NCBI RefSeq assembly: GCF_004785935.1 | Contig: NZ_SRRP01000001.1 | Coordinates: 868,001-932,000 of the forward strand | Direction: 5' to 3' | DNA from: Streptococcus rubneri | Lineage (GTDB): Bacteria; Bacillota; Bacilli; Lactobacillales; Streptococcaceae | Length of the DNA: 64,000 bases | Part shown: piece by piece, positions 24,080-33,878 of the stretch | Layout: the number at the start of each line of letters is the position of its first letter | Numbering within the stretch: the stretch's first letter is position 1 | Notes under the pieces: model-generated | What the model saw: only the letters and a program-made list of their open reading frames with translations | Told to the model about the DNA's origin: nothing | Database searches by the model: none | Translations under genes and position numbers: made by a program

Positions 24080-25225
24080 TTATTCAGCTAAGAGCACTTC
24101 TTTAATCGTTTGTTTTTGGAGTTTTCTGTTGGATAGATAAAAGAGGCTTTCGTAAACTACAGCAAAACCTATCAAGGTCCAAAAGCACACATTCCCATCA
24201 AAGTGATGCTCAATCTTTTCAGGAACCGTATCTTTGATCACACCAATCAAAATTTCCATGATGCCATATTGATAAGCTGTCCCAAGAACAAATCCTAAAT
24301 AAGCCCAAAAACGATAAGGAGAGAGAATATGACCTTGGCATTCACGATCGGTGTAGCCAAAAGCCTTCATAAGAGCCAAGGTTTCGCGACTTTCAGAGAC
24401 CACAATCCCCAATGACAAAAAGAGTATCGAGAAAGAAAGGATCAAGCCAATCATGATCATCATGGTTTGGATGATATCATCTGTGTAATCCCTGAGGCCA
24501 AAGGACAATTGAACCATGGCCGCAAAACACATAGAGCCAAAGACTACAAAAAACAGTATAGATTTTCTCCCCCAAATCAGCGATGAGGACAGCTCTTTTA
24601 GGAAGGCCTTCTCTTTCTTAGGAGTCCTCTTTCTCCTTTGGACCTTGATTGGGATTGGGGACTTTTTCAATAAGCGGAGTGCCGGCGTTTGTAGTTGTCT
24701 TCTAGCATAACCAATCGCGAGAAGCATAAAGAAGCTCGTTGGCAGTATCACCAAGGCAAGAAGGAGCTGCCAATGAAAATGAATGGTGATTTCTGGCAGG
24801 ATCCCCTTCTCATTACGAAAGTCATAAAAATGTCCCATCATAAGAAAAGAAGCGAAATAGCCAAGAAGCGCTCCAGCTCCAAAACTGAGCCCAAAGACCC
24901 AAAACCGTTTAGCTAACTGGCCATTGCTGTATCCCAAAGCCTTTAAAATTCCTAATTGTTCCTTGTGGTCATCGACAAATTGTTTGATATAAAAACACAT
25001 GAGAAGGACCGACGTCAAGGACAAGACAACCCCACTGACCATGGCCACCATCCAGGAAAGCGAAACCTGGGCATCATAATAGGTCTGAATCATGGGATTG
25101 GTTTTCGAAATCTCCAACTGTTCGATATCCAGGTAAAAATTCAAGAAGAGATTGGCCACAAAGACCGCACAAGCCCCAATGATGCTGACGACAACTAATT
25201 TTCGAATATCTTTTACTGAAAACAT
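24080..25225 (-). CDS. FtsX-type ABC transporter permease
   Basis: The 381 residues contain two FtsX-type membrane blocks with a QLGILKALGYSNGQL motif (about 93-107) in the first and ETLALMKAFGYTDREC in the second, both characteristic of MacB/FtsX-like permeases. It lacks the large extracellular domain usual between the first helices, so it is a compact form. It lies 3 bp behind the ATPase gene and is the last gene of the TetR-controlled operon. The substrate is unknown. Confidence 0.85.
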   Translation of the reverse strand: MFSVKDIRKLVVVSIIGACAVFVANLFLNFYLDIEQLEISKTNPMIQTYYDAQVSLSWMVAMVSGVVLSLTSVLLMCFYIKQFVDDHKEQLGILKALGYSNGQLAKRFWVFGLSFGAGALLGYFASFLMMGHFYDFRNEKGILPEITIHFHWQLLLALVILPTSFFMLLAIGYARRQLQTPALRLLKKSPIPIKVQRRKRTPKKEKAFLKELSSSLIWGRKSILFFVVFGSMCFAAMVQLSFGLRDYTDDIIQTMMIMIGLILSFSILFLSLGIVVSESRETLALMKAFGYTDRECQGHILSPYRFWAYLGFVLGTAYQYGIMEILIGVIKDTVPEKIEHHFDGNVCFWTLIGFAVVYESLFYLSNRKLQKQTIKEVLLAE

Positions 25226-25228
25226 GGC

Positions 25229-25909
25229 TTACCATCCAATCTCATAAGCAGTCTGAGGCTGATCATTGGTCACAACTTCGGTAATCTTGCCACTATTGAC
25301 TCGAATGATGGTTCTGGCCATATCCGCAATATTTTGGTTGTGCGTCACCATGATGAGGGTAAAGCCCAGCTTTTCCTTCAATTTCCAGATATAGTCTAGA
25401 ATCTTTCGCCCTGTTTCTTCATCGAGAGCTCCCGTCGGCTCATCTAAGAAGAGTATCTCTGGCTTTTTGGCCAAGGCCCGAGCAATGGAGACTCTCTGCT
25501 GTTCCCCACCCGACAATTCACTCGGATACTTGTCTAGCTTATCGCCAAGTCCCAAATCTTCTATGATCTGCAAAAAGTCATGATTGTTTGCCAGGTCAGC
25601 TCCCATCTTTACATTTTGTCTAACCGTCAGATTCGGCAATAGATAATACTGCTGGAAAATAAAGGCAATCTTCTCACGTCTAAAAGTTGTCAATTGAGCA
25701 TCCGTGAGTTGTGATAAATCTTGTCCTTGAATGAGGATATGCCCCTCGTCAACCTTTTCTAAGCCTGATAACACATTTAAGAGAGTTGATTTCCCCGATC
25801 CAGAAGGACCGAGGATAACCACATCATCCTGGTCCTGAATCTGCAAATCAATCCCCTTTAAAACCTTGGTTTGGCCGTAACTTTTGTGCACATTTTCTAG
25901 TTGAATCAT
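25229..25909 (-). CDS. ABC transporter ATP-binding protein (MacB/LolD class)
   Basis: The start at 25909 follows AGGAAAG and overlaps the TetR stop by ATGA. The 226 residues have Walker [12 protein letters not shown]-loop FQQYYLL, signature LSGGEQQRV and Walker [23 protein letters not shown] and its pairing with an FtsX-type permease place it in the MacB/LolD group, which powers lipid, peptide or drug extrusion. Its expression is probably controlled by the TetR regulator encoded first in the operon. Confidence 0.92.
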   Translation of the reverse strand: MIQLENVHKSYGQTKVLKGIDLQIQDQDDVVILGPSGSGKSTLLNVLSGLEKVDEGHILIQGQDLSQLTDAQLTTFRREKIAFIFQQYYLLPNLTVRQNVKMGADLANNHDFLQIIEDLGLGDKLDKYPSELSGGEQQRVSIARALAKKPEILFLDEPTGALDEETGRKILDYIWKLKEKLGFTLIMVTHNQNIADMARTIIRVNSGKITEVVTNDQPQTAYEIGW

Positions 25910-26481
25910 TTCTTTCCTACCATTTCTTTGATGAGAGATTGACAAACCTCTGTCAGTAATCCAATCATTTCTTCCATGCTGAACTGATAAATACCAGAAG
26001 CAACCATTGAGGCCATCCCGTGTGAGTAGATAAATAGATGCTGGTACAAGCGACTAGCCTCTTCTACAGTCAAAGGATAGTCTGCAACAATCGAATCCAG
26101 AACCAATTGGTAACTATGATCCTTCATGGGGAGAAAATCTTGAAAGCGACGAATCGTATCTTTGCTAGGATTTTGGAAAAGCAACTGAAAGAGTTGGGGT
26201 TCTTTTGAGGCGAAAAGGATATAAGCAACCCCGACAGATCGAAAAGGTTTCTCATCTTCTAAGGCCTTGCGAATATACTCCACCACGACCATCTCCGCAG
26301 CACCAATAACCTCTGCTTGTAACTCGGACATATTAGCAAATTGCCCAAAAATGACTCTCGGTGTGGCTCCCAGTTTCTCCGCTAATGCTCGAGCAGTTAA
26401 ACTAGCCATGCCCTCTTCTCTCACCAATTGTAAAGCTATCCCAATGATAGCCTCTTTACTGAATTTAACCTTTGGTGGCAT
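25906..26481 (-). CDS. TetR/AcrR-family transcriptional regulator
   Basis: The start at 26481 (MPPKVKFSKEA, after AAAGGAG) gives 191 residues. The N-terminal helix-turn-helix is about residues 10-52 (LVREEGMASLTARALAEKLG); the rest is the ligand-binding helical domain. It heads the ATPase-permease operon and sits directly downstream of two abutting palindromes, so it is most likely an autorepressor that responds to a substrate of the transporter. Confidence 0.9.
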   Translation of the reverse strand: MPPKVKFSKEAIIGIALQLVREEGMASLTARALAEKLGATPRVIFGQFANMSELQAEVIGAAEMVVVEYIRKALEDEKPFRSVGVAYILFASKEPQLFQLLFQNPSKDTIRRFQDFLPMKDHSYQLVLDSIVADYPLTVEEASRLYQHLFIYSHGMASMVASGIYQFSMEEMIGLLTEVCQSLIKEMVGKK

Positions 26482-26495
26482 AAGACTCCTTTCAC

Positions 26496-26557
26496 GCAAC
26501 ATTTGTTGCGCAACACTTGTTGCATAAAGAATACCATAAAAAAGAAAGACTTGTCAA
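26496..26557 (-). promoter_or_regulatory. TetR operon promoter with two tandem 14-bp palindromes
   Basis: GCAACA-TT-TGTTGC (26496-26509) directly abuts GCAACA-CT-TGTTGC (26510-26523). Upstream, on the minus strand, TTGACA (26552-26557) and TATTCT (26528-26533) are 18 bp apart. The operators lie at the transcript start, ideal for autorepression by the TetR protein. Confidence 0.8.
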
Positions 26558-26574
26558 GAAAAATCTGAAAACTA

Positions 26575-26617
26575 CAAAACAAAAAACCAGTCCACAGATA
26601 AGAGTGGAATCTGGTTT
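26575..26617 (-). terminator. Terminator of the aldo/keto reductase gene
   Basis: AAACCAG (26584-26590) pairs with CTGGTTT (26611-26617), with an inner TCCAC/GTGGA helix, and is followed on the minus strand by T-rich sequence. Confidence 0.7.
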
Positions 26618-26629
26618 ACTAACAAGATT

Positions 26630-27553
26630 CTAAGGCAAATCATTTCCCGCCGCCAAGTAGATTTGGTACCATTCCTTGCGGGTCAAATTCACCTCTGCTG
26701 CTTTCCCTGCTTCAAGGACATGCTGGGGCTTGGTCGTTCCGATGACAGCCTGCATCTTACCCGGATAGCGAAGGACCCAAGCAAGGGCGATAGCTGTCGG
26801 TGTAACTTGATATTTCTTCGCCAAGTCAGTAAGGACATGATTGAGAGCCGCAAATTCTTCTTTGCCGACAAAATTCCCCTTGAAATAGCCATGCTGGAGG
26901 ACAGACCAAGCTTGAATCACCGTATCAGTTAAGCGACAATACTCAAAGACACTGCCATCTCGCACAGCTGCTTTTGGGCCTTCCATGTTGACATGAAAAC
27001 CAGCTTCAAAGCTCGGTGTAAAGGCTGCACTCAACTGGAGCTGGTTGACCTTGAGAGGTTGTTTGACAGCCGTCTTAAGCAATTCCATCATCATGGGATT
27101 TTGATTGGACACCCCAAAATGACGGACCTTGCCCGCTTGCTCCAACTGATCAAAAGCTTCCGCCACCTCTTCAGGCTCCATGAGGGCATCCGGTCGGTGA
27201 AGGAGGAGGCTATCCAAGCGCTCGATCTGCAGACGCTCGAGGATGCCATCAACGGAATCCAAAATATAATCTTTGGAAAAATCAAAATAGGTAAAGCCGT
27301 CCTTGCGAATCCCACACTTGGACTGGATCCACATCTGGTCCCGAAAATCCGGACGACGCTTGAGAACCTTACCCAGCAGGACCTCACACTGGCCATCGCC
27401 ATAGATATCTGCTAAGTCAAAGGTGTTGATCCCAATTGACAAGGCTGCCTCCACCAAGGCCTCCACCTCATCTTCACTCAACTGACTGATTCGCATCATC
27501 CCAAGGACAATCGTGGACAGACGCTCATTTTCAGCAAACTCAATATAGTTCAT
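26630..27553 (-). CDS. Aldo/keto reductase
   Basis: The 307 residues form an AKR TIM barrel. GINTFDLADIYGDGQCE carries the catalytic Asp and Tyr, IQSKCGI the Lys, and LLHRPDALMEPEEVAEAF the His of the tetrad. IGTTKPQHVLEAGKA is the NADPH phosphate-binding segment. It belongs to the YdhF-like oxidoreductase group and probably reduces aldehydes or ketones; the substrate is unknown. GGAGGCGGAC is a strong ribosome binding site. It appears monocistronic. Confidence 0.9.
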   Translation of the reverse strand: MNYIEFAENERLSTIVLGMMRISQLSEDEVEALVEAALSIGINTFDLADIYGDGQCEVLLGKVLKRRPDFRDQMWIQSKCGIRKDGFTYFDFSKDYILDSVDGILERLQIERLDSLLLHRPDALMEPEEVAEAFDQLEQAGKVRHFGVSNQNPMMMELLKTAVKQPLKVNQLQLSAAFTPSFEAGFHVNMEGPKAAVRDGSVFEYCRLTDTVIQAWSVLQHGYFKGNFVGKEEFAALNHVLTDLAKKYQVTPTAIALAWVLRYPGKMQAVIGTTKPQHVLEAGKAAEVNLTRKEWYQIYLAAGNDLP

Positions 27554-27626
27554 GTCCGCCTCCTTTTCATTCTACTTTCATTATAATGTAAAGAAGATCA
27601 AACAGCAATGATTTTCGAAAGTCAAA

Positions 27627-27652
27627 ACACCTCCAGCATCTACTGAAGGTGT
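27627..27652 (-). terminator. Weak terminator after the NatAB-like operon
   Basis: ACACCT (27627-27632) pairs with AGGTGT (27647-27652) with a 14-nt loop and is followed on the minus strand by TTTT. Confidence 0.5.
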
Positions 27653-27657
27653 CTCTT

Positions 27658-28872
27658 TTAGCGATAGCTCAAGGCTTTTTTAACTGTTTTGACCAAGCCT
27701 AGGTCATCCGTTTGTAAGATGAGGCTAGAATAGATTTTTCCAATAATCATAGTGCCGAGGAGCGTGAAGGCCAAGGCGATTCCGAATGAACCCCATGATT
27801 CAAGTCCACTTGCATAGCCATTGATCGTACGGAATGGCATGAAGAAGGTTGAAATGAATGGAACGTAAGATCCAATCTTCAATAGTGGGACATCTCCTGC
27901 GCTACCCAAGGTAGTCACTCCAAAGAATCCAACCATCACCAACATCATCAGAGGAGAGAGGGCCTTCCCTGTATCTTCAGGACGAGCAACTGTTGAGCCT
28001 AAGAAAGCTGAGAGAACCACGTACATGAAGATTCCGAGAATGATAAAGAAGAAGGTATTCAAGGAAATGGATTGTCCAATATGTTGAGTAATAGGAGAGT
28101 CTGGTGATAAAATATCTTTCACAAGCGGAATGGAATCTCTAAAGATCCAAACGCCTCCCAAACCTACTGCATAGATACCAATATGGGTAAAAATCACCCC
28201 GAATAGACCAATCATACGAGCATAGAAATAGTGAGTTGCGCGAATGCTTGAGAAGACCACTTCCATAATCTTGGTCCCTTTTTCACTGGCTACCTCTTGA
28301 GCAGTGATACTTGAATAAAAGATCAGAATCATGTAGAGAAGAAAACCGATTCCTCCAGCTACCATGGTCTGCACCATTTTCAGGCCTTCTTTCTTCTCAT
28401 CAATTTTTTCAGTCAATGAGACCTGTTGAGAAAGGGCTGTTAACTGCTCTTGGCTTAAGTCTGCCTTAGAAACATTGAGCATTTGTTGGACCTGACTCAA
28501 TTTTGCCATGACGATTGATTTGAACTCTGGCTTCATGGCATCCTCGCTCTGGTAGCGAGCCTCTAGCTGGCCATTCTTTTCTTCAACTGTGAGGATACCT
28601 TTGATCTCTTCCTCTTTCATAGCCTTTTTAGCTGCTGCTTCATCCTTATAGTCAAAGGTCAAGCCATCGGTGTCTTTCAATCCTTCCTTGACAGGAGCTT
28701 GATCTGTAATCAAGGCGACGTTGCTTTTAGCAGAGGTAGAAGAGCCAACGAAATAGTTTATTCCGATCGTCAATCCAATGAAGAGAAAGGGAGAAAGGAC
28801 CATCAGGAAAAAGCTCCATGATTTCACTTGGCGTAAATAAGTTTCTTTGATAACAATCAGCATCTGTTTCAT
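27658..28872 (-). CDS. ABC-2 type permease (NatB-like)
   Basis: The 404-residue protein has one N-terminal transmembrane helix, a ~150-residue extracellular domain with amphipathic helices, and about five C-terminal helices (IGFLLYMILIFYSS onward). EVASEKGTKIMEVVFSSI is a characteristic coupling-helix segment of NatB/YhaP permeases. It overlaps the ATPase gene by 4 bp. NatAB-type pumps extrude sodium or toxic compounds; the actual substrate is unproven. Confidence 0.88.
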   Translation of the reverse strand: MKQMLIVIKETYLRQVKSWSFFLMVLSPFLFIGLTIGINYFVGSSTSAKSNVALITDQAPVKEGLKDTDGLTFDYKDEAAAKKAMKEEEIKGILTVEEKNGQLEARYQSEDAMKPEFKSIVMAKLSQVQQMLNVSKADLSQEQLTALSQQVSLTEKIDEKKEGLKMVQTMVAGGIGFLLYMILIFYSSITAQEVASEKGTKIMEVVFSSIRATHYFYARMIGLFGVIFTHIGIYAVGLGGVWIFRDSIPLVKDILSPDSPITQHIGQSISLNTFFFIILGIFMYVVLSAFLGSTVARPEDTGKALSPLMMLVMVGFFGVTTLGSAGDVPLLKIGSYVPFISTFFMPFRTINGYASGLESWGSFGIALAFTLLGTMIIGKIYSSLILQTDDLGLVKTVKKALSYR

Positions 28873-29762
28873 ACTTCTACTCCTGATTCTAATTTAAAGA
28901 TTTCATCAATGGTTGGGGCTTGTTGGTCAAAGGTTGCTAGATAGCGACCCTTGGTCAACTGGTCAAAGAGGTCTGGACCTGCTGTCTCATCATCCAATAC
29001 CAACTTCCATAGACCTTGCTTGGTCATAGTCACTTTAGTCACATGAGGCAAGTCTTCCAACTCCTCTTTACTGAAGTCATTGGATACGAAGAGACGAGTC
29101 TTGCCAAAGCTATTACGAACTTCTTGTACGGGACCTGAAAGAATCACAGATCCATCACGGATCATGACCAACTCATCACAGAGTTCTTCCACATTGGTCA
29201 TGACATGGTCAGAGAAGATAATGGTCGCACCGCGTTCTTTTTCTTCAAAGATGACCTGCTTGAGGACTTCTGTATTGACAGGATCCAGTCCACTAAAAGG
29301 CTCATCTAGGATGATCAATTTTGGCTCATGAATCATGGTAATGATCAATTGCACCTTTTGCTGATTCCCTTTTGAGAGGCTCTTGATCTTATCGGTTAAT
29401 TTCCCTTTTACTTGGAGTTTTTCCATCCAGATTGGAAGTTTCTCCTTTACCTCAGCTGTTGACATGCCTTTGAGATTGGCAAGGTAACGGACTTGCTCAT
29501 AGATGGTCAACTTAGGCATGAGGCTCCGCTCTTCTGGCAGGTAACCAATTTCCTTATAGGTTTCTTGACTGATTGCTTTGCCATCCAATTGGATATCGCC
29601 ACTGTATTCTAGGAAGCGGAGGATACTATGGAAGATGGTGGTCTTCCCTGCTCCGTTCTTCCCGATCAAACCTAAGATGGATCCTTTTTTCGCAGTCAAG
29701 TCAATGCCGAACAAGACTTGCTTTTTGCCAAAACTCTTTTCTAAATTTCTGATTTCTAACAT
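28869..29762 (-). CDS. ABC transporter ATP-binding protein (NatA-like)
   Basis: The 297 residues show Walker A GKNGAGKTTI, signature LSKGNQQKV, Walker B LIILDEPFSGLDP and the DUF4162-type C-terminal extension seen in NatA/YhaQ ATPases. LSKGNQQK is the usual variant signature of this group. It is coupled to the permease by overlap and lies 11 bp downstream of the DUF3169 gene, so the whole set from the 102-aa gene on is probably one operon. Confidence 0.9.
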   Translation of the reverse strand: MLEIRNLEKSFGKKQVLFGIDLTAKKGSILGLIGKNGAGKTTIFHSILRFLEYSGDIQLDGKAISQETYKEIGYLPEERSLMPKLTIYEQVRYLANLKGMSTAEVKEKLPIWMEKLQVKGKLTDKIKSLSKGNQQKVQLIITMIHEPKLIILDEPFSGLDPVNTEVLKQVIFEEKERGATIIFSDHVMTNVEELCDELVMIRDGSVILSGPVQEVRNSFGKTRLFVSNDFSKEELEDLPHVTKVTMTKQGLWKLVLDDETAGPDLFDQLTKGRYLATFDQQAPTIDEIFKLESGVEV

Positions 29763-29773
29763 AGAAAACTCCT

Positions 29774-30547
29774 CTACTCTTTATAGTAACGTTTGGTAAT
29801 CTTGTACTGAGAGACCAAGATATAGATATAAATCAGTGATACAACTACTAATGCTAACAAGATATCTGCCTGGAATGTAATGCCCACTAAGAATATCGCC
29901 ATTAAGGAAATCGGTAAGACATAATTGCTTAACTTAAAGACAATGTCGAAGTTCTCCTCATAGCAAATTTGTTTCTCTGCCTCATCCATCATGCTCATCA
30001 TTAATTCACGGACTTCTGCCCCACTAGCATTGCGTGGGATTGCTTTTCCATAAATCTGTTTGAAGGTTTTTCTAAACTGATGTTCCAGTCCAAAAGTAAG
30101 AAGGAGCAAAGCAAGGAAAATAAGCGGGATGGTGTATTTCCCAAAAACACCTGTTAGTTTTTCTTCATAGACTAGTTTTTGGCAAGAAAAGAAAATCACT
30201 AATAGATAGGGAACAATCATGATGCCTTTGAAAATCGCGGCCAAGTCATAAAGCCTTCTCGTTTGACTTTCATAATGGTAGGCTTCGTCCTCATCTTCTG
30301 TCTCCTCTATCATTTGATAAGACTGGCGGGACGACAAGAGATAAGTAGACGCAATTCCGAAGCTCACCAGATATAAAATGATTGACCCTATATAGAGCAT
30401 ATCTCGATCAAATAGCTTTTGGATTTCAATAGGATGATCTGAACCAAAATAACCTGTCAAAAAGCCAATGATTATTCCTAAAAGGATCAAGGCCATGTTT
30501 CTCCAAAAACGAAAACGGGCTGACCTTTCTTTATACTTCTTTTTCAC
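29774..30547 (-). CDS. DUF3169-type membrane protein
   Basis: The 257 residues have a basic N-terminus and about six transmembrane segments (ALILLGIIIGFLTGYFG; LYIGSIILYLVSFGIAS; MIVPYLLVIFF; TIPLIFLALLLLTFG; YVLPISLMAIFLVG; ADILLALVVVSLIYIY). The order of a small XRE repressor followed by a DUF3169 protein is common in Gram-positive bacteria. The protein may sense or modulate the regulator or the adjacent ABC pump, but its role is not known. Confidence 0.7.
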   Translation of the reverse strand: MKKKYKERSARFRFWRNMALILLGIIIGFLTGYFGSDHPIEIQKLFDRDMLYIGSIILYLVSFGIASTYLLSSRQSYQMIEETEDEDEAYHYESQTRRLYDLAAIFKGIMIVPYLLVIFFSCQKLVYEEKLTGVFGKYTIPLIFLALLLLTFGLEHQFRKTFKQIYGKAIPRNASGAEVRELMMSMMDEAEKQICYEENFDIVFKLSNYVLPISLMAIFLVGITFQADILLALVVVSLIYIYILVSQYKITKRYYKE

Positions 30548-30549
30548 TT

Positions 30550-30759
30550 TTATTCTTCTCCCTCTACTAGACTAAAAACATTCTCCACCGGTTCCTTGAA
30601 AATTTGGGCGATGGTGATGGCAATGATAACCGAAGGGGTGTATTCCCCCCGCTCCAAGAGACTGATGGACTGGCGCGAGACCCCTGCTAGCTTGGCTAGC
30701 TCGGATTGGTTGAGTCCATCACGCGCCCTCAGCTCTTTCAGTCGATTTTTTAAGATCAT
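30550..30759 (-). CDS. Small XRE-family transcriptional regulator
   Basis: The 69 residues are almost entirely one helix-turn-helix (NQSELAKLAGVSRQSISLLE, about 18-37) followed by a short helix, the YozG/Cro-like form. The ribosome binding site is GGGGGCG. It lies 2 bp upstream of the DUF3169 gene and probably represses the operon through TTGACAA-type inverted repeats upstream. Confidence 0.88.
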   Translation of the reverse strand: MILKNRLKELRARDGLNQSELAKLAGVSRQSISLLERGEYTPSVIIAITIAQIFKEPVENVFSLVEGEE

Positions 30760-30772
30760 GGCTTTCGCCCCC

Positions 30773-31081
30773 TTATAGTTGAATACCTTGAATATCTTCG
30801 ATGCGAACTAATTTTGTCTCTCTTTGTTGTTTATTATTCACACGAGTCAGTTTGACCCAATCTTCGTCGATATCCAAAATTTCATACTCGAATCCAACAC
30901 CACTCACTGTAACAGTGGCCGTTTGGCCTTTTAATTCTTCTAAAATTCTAGACATGTCTTGATTTCCTTTCACTTGTTTTTCTAATCGTCTAATGCGTTT
31001 GTTCAACCTTTTAATCTTCTTTTCTGAGCTCGCATAAACCATAATCAGAAAAGGGATAAAAAGAATCCATATGGCTCCCAT
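30773..31081 (-). CDS. Membrane-anchored coiled-coil protein of unknown function (102 aa)
   Basis: One N-terminal transmembrane helix (IWILFIPFLIMVYA) is followed by a basic coiled coil (KKIKRLNKRIRRLEKQV) and a small strand-rich domain (TATVTVSGVGFEYEILDI, WVKLTRV, RIEDIQGIQL) that looks like a five-stranded barrel. No family is recognised with certainty. It is the first gene of the operon with the XRE regulator, DUF3169 and NatAB-like genes. Confidence 0.65.
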   Translation of the reverse strand: MGAIWILFIPFLIMVYASSEKKIKRLNKRIRRLEKQVKGNQDMSRILEELKGQTATVTVSGVGFEYEILDIDEDWVKLTRVNNKQQRETKLVRIEDIQGIQL

Positions 31082-31111
31082 AAGAAACCTCCCCTTCTTT
31101 CAACTAAAATC

Positions 31112-31178
31112 ATTGTAACACTTCTTTTTCTTTTTGACAAGTATATTTGTCAAAAAAATAAAAATATTTGTCAAAAAT
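31112..31178 (-). promoter_or_regulatory. Promoter with TTTGACAAA-type inverted repeats
   Basis: On the minus strand TTGTCA (31135-31140) and TACAAT (31112-31117) are 17 bp apart. The -35 lies inside an inverted repeat TTTTTGACAA/TTTGTCAAAAA (31131-31156), and a further TTTGTCAAAAA half-site is at 31167-31177. The arrangement fits autoregulation by the downstream XRE protein. Confidence 0.6.
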
Positions 31179-31269
31179 AGAAGAATGCTTGACATAGATA
31201 TTTTGAGTACTTAAAGGAATTTCTCTATTTTAATAGGGTTTCAAGGCCTATAACTTGCAAATCCTGTAA

Positions 31270-31300
31270 GAAAAAAACAGTTGAGAAATTCTCAACTGTT
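31270..31300 (-). terminator. Terminator of the phenylalanyl-tRNA synthetase operon
   Basis: AACAGTTGAG (31276-31285) pairs perfectly with CTCAACTGTT (31291-31300) and is followed on the minus strand by T residues. Confidence 0.85.
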
Positions 31301-31315
31301 TCATCTTTTTACGAT

Positions 31316-33721
31316 TTAACGCACTTCTGCGTCTACTTTTTCTTCAAGTGATGCTTGGATTTTCTCCATGTAGCGTGCGACTTCTTCGTCGGTCAAGCTA
31401 TCTTCTGGATTTTGGAAGGTCAAGCTATAAGCCATGGACTTCATTCCGATACCCAGTTTTTCACCTGAGAAGACGTCAAAGAGTTTGATATCTGTCAAAC
31501 GTTTCACGCCTGCAGCTTGGATGGCATCGACTACCTCTTGGTGAGTCACTTCTGCCTTGAGGAGAAGGGCGATATCACGGCTGACCGCAGGGAACTTCGT
31601 AATTTCCACAAAGGCTGCGGCTGGTTGAAGGGCTGCTTCAATAGCTGAAAGGTTAAGCTCAGCCACATAAGTCTCTGGAATATCATAAGCCTTAGCCGTC
31701 ACAGGGTGTACTTGACCGAGGAAACCAAGAACTTGATCCCCGAGTGAAATCAAGGCTGTACGTCCTGGATGGAGACTAGCTATTTCAGAGGTTGCTGTAT
31801 AAGTCACTTCAAGACCCAAGCGAGCAAAGAGGGCTTCCAAGATTCCCTTAGCGTAGAAGAAATCAACTGGTGTTGCCGCTGTTTGGAAGTCTTTTTCAGC
31901 GACTAAACCTGTCAAGGCAAAGGCAAAGCTGTTGATTTCATTTGGCAATTCTTCTTTTGGATTACCCGTTTGCTCGAAGACTTTTCCGATCTCGTAGAGA
32001 GCCAAGTCTTTGTTCTTACGCGCTACGTTGTAGGCAACTGTATCCAAAATACCAGAAACCATATTTTGACGGAGGACTGAACGGTCCACGGTCATTGGCC
32101 ACATGAGCTCAGTTAAGTTGCTTGGTGCAGTCGTAAATTCAACCGCCTTTTCAGGAGTTGTCAGAGCGTAGGTAATGATCTCAGTCAATCCTGCTCCTTC
32201 AGCAATCGTCCGAACTTGACGACGCAATTTTTGTGTCGCAGTCAACTCACCTGCTGTTCCATCGTCTTTTGGAAGGCTAGTTGGCAAGCGGTCATAACCA
32301 TAGATACGAGCAATTTCTTCAAAGAGATCCGCTTCGATAGTAATATCCCAGCGGCGACGTGGAACGCTGACAGTGAAGCTTTCAGCATTTCCAGAAAGGC
32401 CAAAACCAAGGCGACGGAAGACATCTTCGACATCGGCATAAGTAAGATCAGTCCCAAGGACACGGTTAACGTCTGCAAGGGTTGAAGAAACTTCTACATC
32501 TGAAGTATCAAGCTGACCTGCTGAAACGATACCCTTACGCACTGTTGCTCCTGCAAGTTCAGCAATCATGCTGGCTGCCGCATCAAGGGCTTCATTGACT
32601 GTTGCCACATTGATGCCTTTTTCAAAGCGAGAAGATGATTCAGAACGAAGGTTGAGACGACCACTTGTCTTACGGATAGATTTGCCATTAAAGACAGCAG
32701 CTTCAAGGACGATACGAGTAGATTTTTCAGAGATTTCTGTAGCTTGTCCACCCATGACACCTGCAAGGGCTACTGGTTTGTCAGCCACAGTAATGACTAA
32801 GTCACTCGTTTCCAACTCACGCTCTTCCCCGTCCAAGGTCACCAATTTTTCACCCGCACGCGCTTCACGCACACGGATATCAGTTCCTTCAAAGGTATCC
32901 AAGTCAAAGGCATGCATCGGTTGACCAAAGTAAAGCAGGATGTAGTTGGTCACGTCAACCACATTGTTAATCGGACGGATACCTTCGTTCATGAGAAGAT
33001 TTTGCAACCATTGTGGACTTGGTGCGATAGTCACATTGTCCAAGATACGAGCCGCATAGTAAGGTGCCTTGTCTGTGTCAATGCTGACAGAAAGAGCGTC
33101 TGCTGCAGCTTGGTCTGTTTCTGTTAAACTGAATTCCTTAAAGTTGACTGCCTTGTCATAGATGGCTGCCACTTCATGTGCAACTCCACGCATAGAAAGA
33201 GCGTCTGCACGGTTAGGGGTGATGGAAAGTTCGATAATTTCATCATCCAAGTCTAGGTAAGAGAAGACTTCATCCCCTGGCACTGCATCTTGAGGCAAGA
33301 TTTGAATCCCATCTGCGAATTCCTTCGGTACAACGGAGTCAGAAATGCCCAACTCACCAAGGGAACAGATCATTCCAAGTGACTCTAAGCCACGGATTTT
33401 CCCTTTTTTGATCTTGTAGTTGTCCGCAATGCGAGCACCTGGAAGAGCTACCATGACCTTGATGCCAGCGCGCACATTTGGTGCTCCACAGACGATTTGA
33501 CGGGCTTCTTCTTCACCCACATTGACTTGGCAGACATGCAAGTGTGTTTCTGGCACATCTTCACAAGACAGGACTTCTCCGACGACAATTTTTGAGAGAC
33601 CAGCAGCGGGTGATTCCACACCTTCTACTTCAATCCCTGTGGTTGACATTTTTTCAGCCAACTCTTGTGATGGCACATCAATGTCCACCAATTCTTTTAA
33701 CCATTTATAACTAACTAACAT
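31316..33721 (-). CDS. pheT: Phenylalanine-tRNA ligase beta subunit
   Basis: The 801-residue protein has the PheT layout: an N-terminal tRNA-binding domain ([20 protein letters not shown]), the B3/B4 editing domain ([19 protein letters not shown]), B5 helix-turn-helix and a C-terminal ferredoxin-like anticodon-binding domain ([13 protein letters not shown]). It forms the alpha2-beta2 enzyme with PheS and edits Tyr-tRNAPhe. It is separated from the GNAT gene by 157 bp, unusually far for an operon, and no clear ribosome binding site precedes its ATG. Confidence 0.97.
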   Translation of the reverse strand: MLVSYKWLKELVDIDVPSQELAEKMSTTGIEVEGVESPAAGLSKIVVGEVLSCEDVPETHLHVCQVNVGEEEARQIVCGAPNVRAGIKVMVALPGARIADNYKIKKGKIRGLESLGMICSLGELGISDSVVPKEFADGIQILPQDAVPGDEVFSYLDLDDEIIELSITPNRADALSMRGVAHEVAAIYDKAVNFKEFSLTETDQAAADALSVSIDTDKAPYYAARILDNVTIAPSPQWLQNLLMNEGIRPINNVVDVTNYILLYFGQPMHAFDLDTFEGTDIRVREARAGEKLVTLDGEERELETSDLVITVADKPVALAGVMGGQATEISEKSTRIVLEAAVFNGKSIRKTSGRLNLRSESSSRFEKGINVATVNEALDAAASMIAELAGATVRKGIVSAGQLDTSDVEVSSTLADVNRVLGTDLTYADVEDVFRRLGFGLSGNAESFTVSVPRRRWDITIEADLFEEIARIYGYDRLPTSLPKDDGTAGELTATQKLRRQVRTIAEGAGLTEIITYALTTPEKAVEFTTAPSNLTELMWPMTVDRSVLRQNMVSGILDTVAYNVARKNKDLALYEIGKVFEQTGNPKEELPNEINSFAFALTGLVAEKDFQTAATPVDFFYAKGILEALFARLGLEVTYTATSEIASLHPGRTALISLGDQVLGFLGQVHPVTAKAYDIPETYVAELNLSAIEAALQPAAAFVEITKFPAVSRDIALLLKAEVTHQEVVDAIQAAGVKRLTDIKLFDVFSGEKLGIGMKSMAYSLTFQNPEDSLTDEEVARYMEKIQASLEEKVDAEVR

Positions 33722-33878
33722 ATGTAAGATACCAAGGGCTAAGCAGAAATCTAGATATCTTTCCTAGATCTCCATCCACCCTCGTTTTGATCCTTTCATT
33801 TTGTGTTTTCCAGCTCGAGGCTGGTTTAGGTAGGTCTAGTAACCTCCCCTTCTCTAGAATAGAAGTTTCTCGTTCCTT
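33722..33878 (-). other. Long intra-operon spacer before pheT
   Basis: The 157 bp between the GNAT and pheT genes contain a CCAGC/GCTGG hairpin (33811-33825 region) and a run of TCTAGAT-like inverted sequence (33749-33774). No -10/-35 pair or terminator T-run is convincing. It may hold an RNA element setting pheT translation, or remnants of DNA. Confidence 0.35.
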
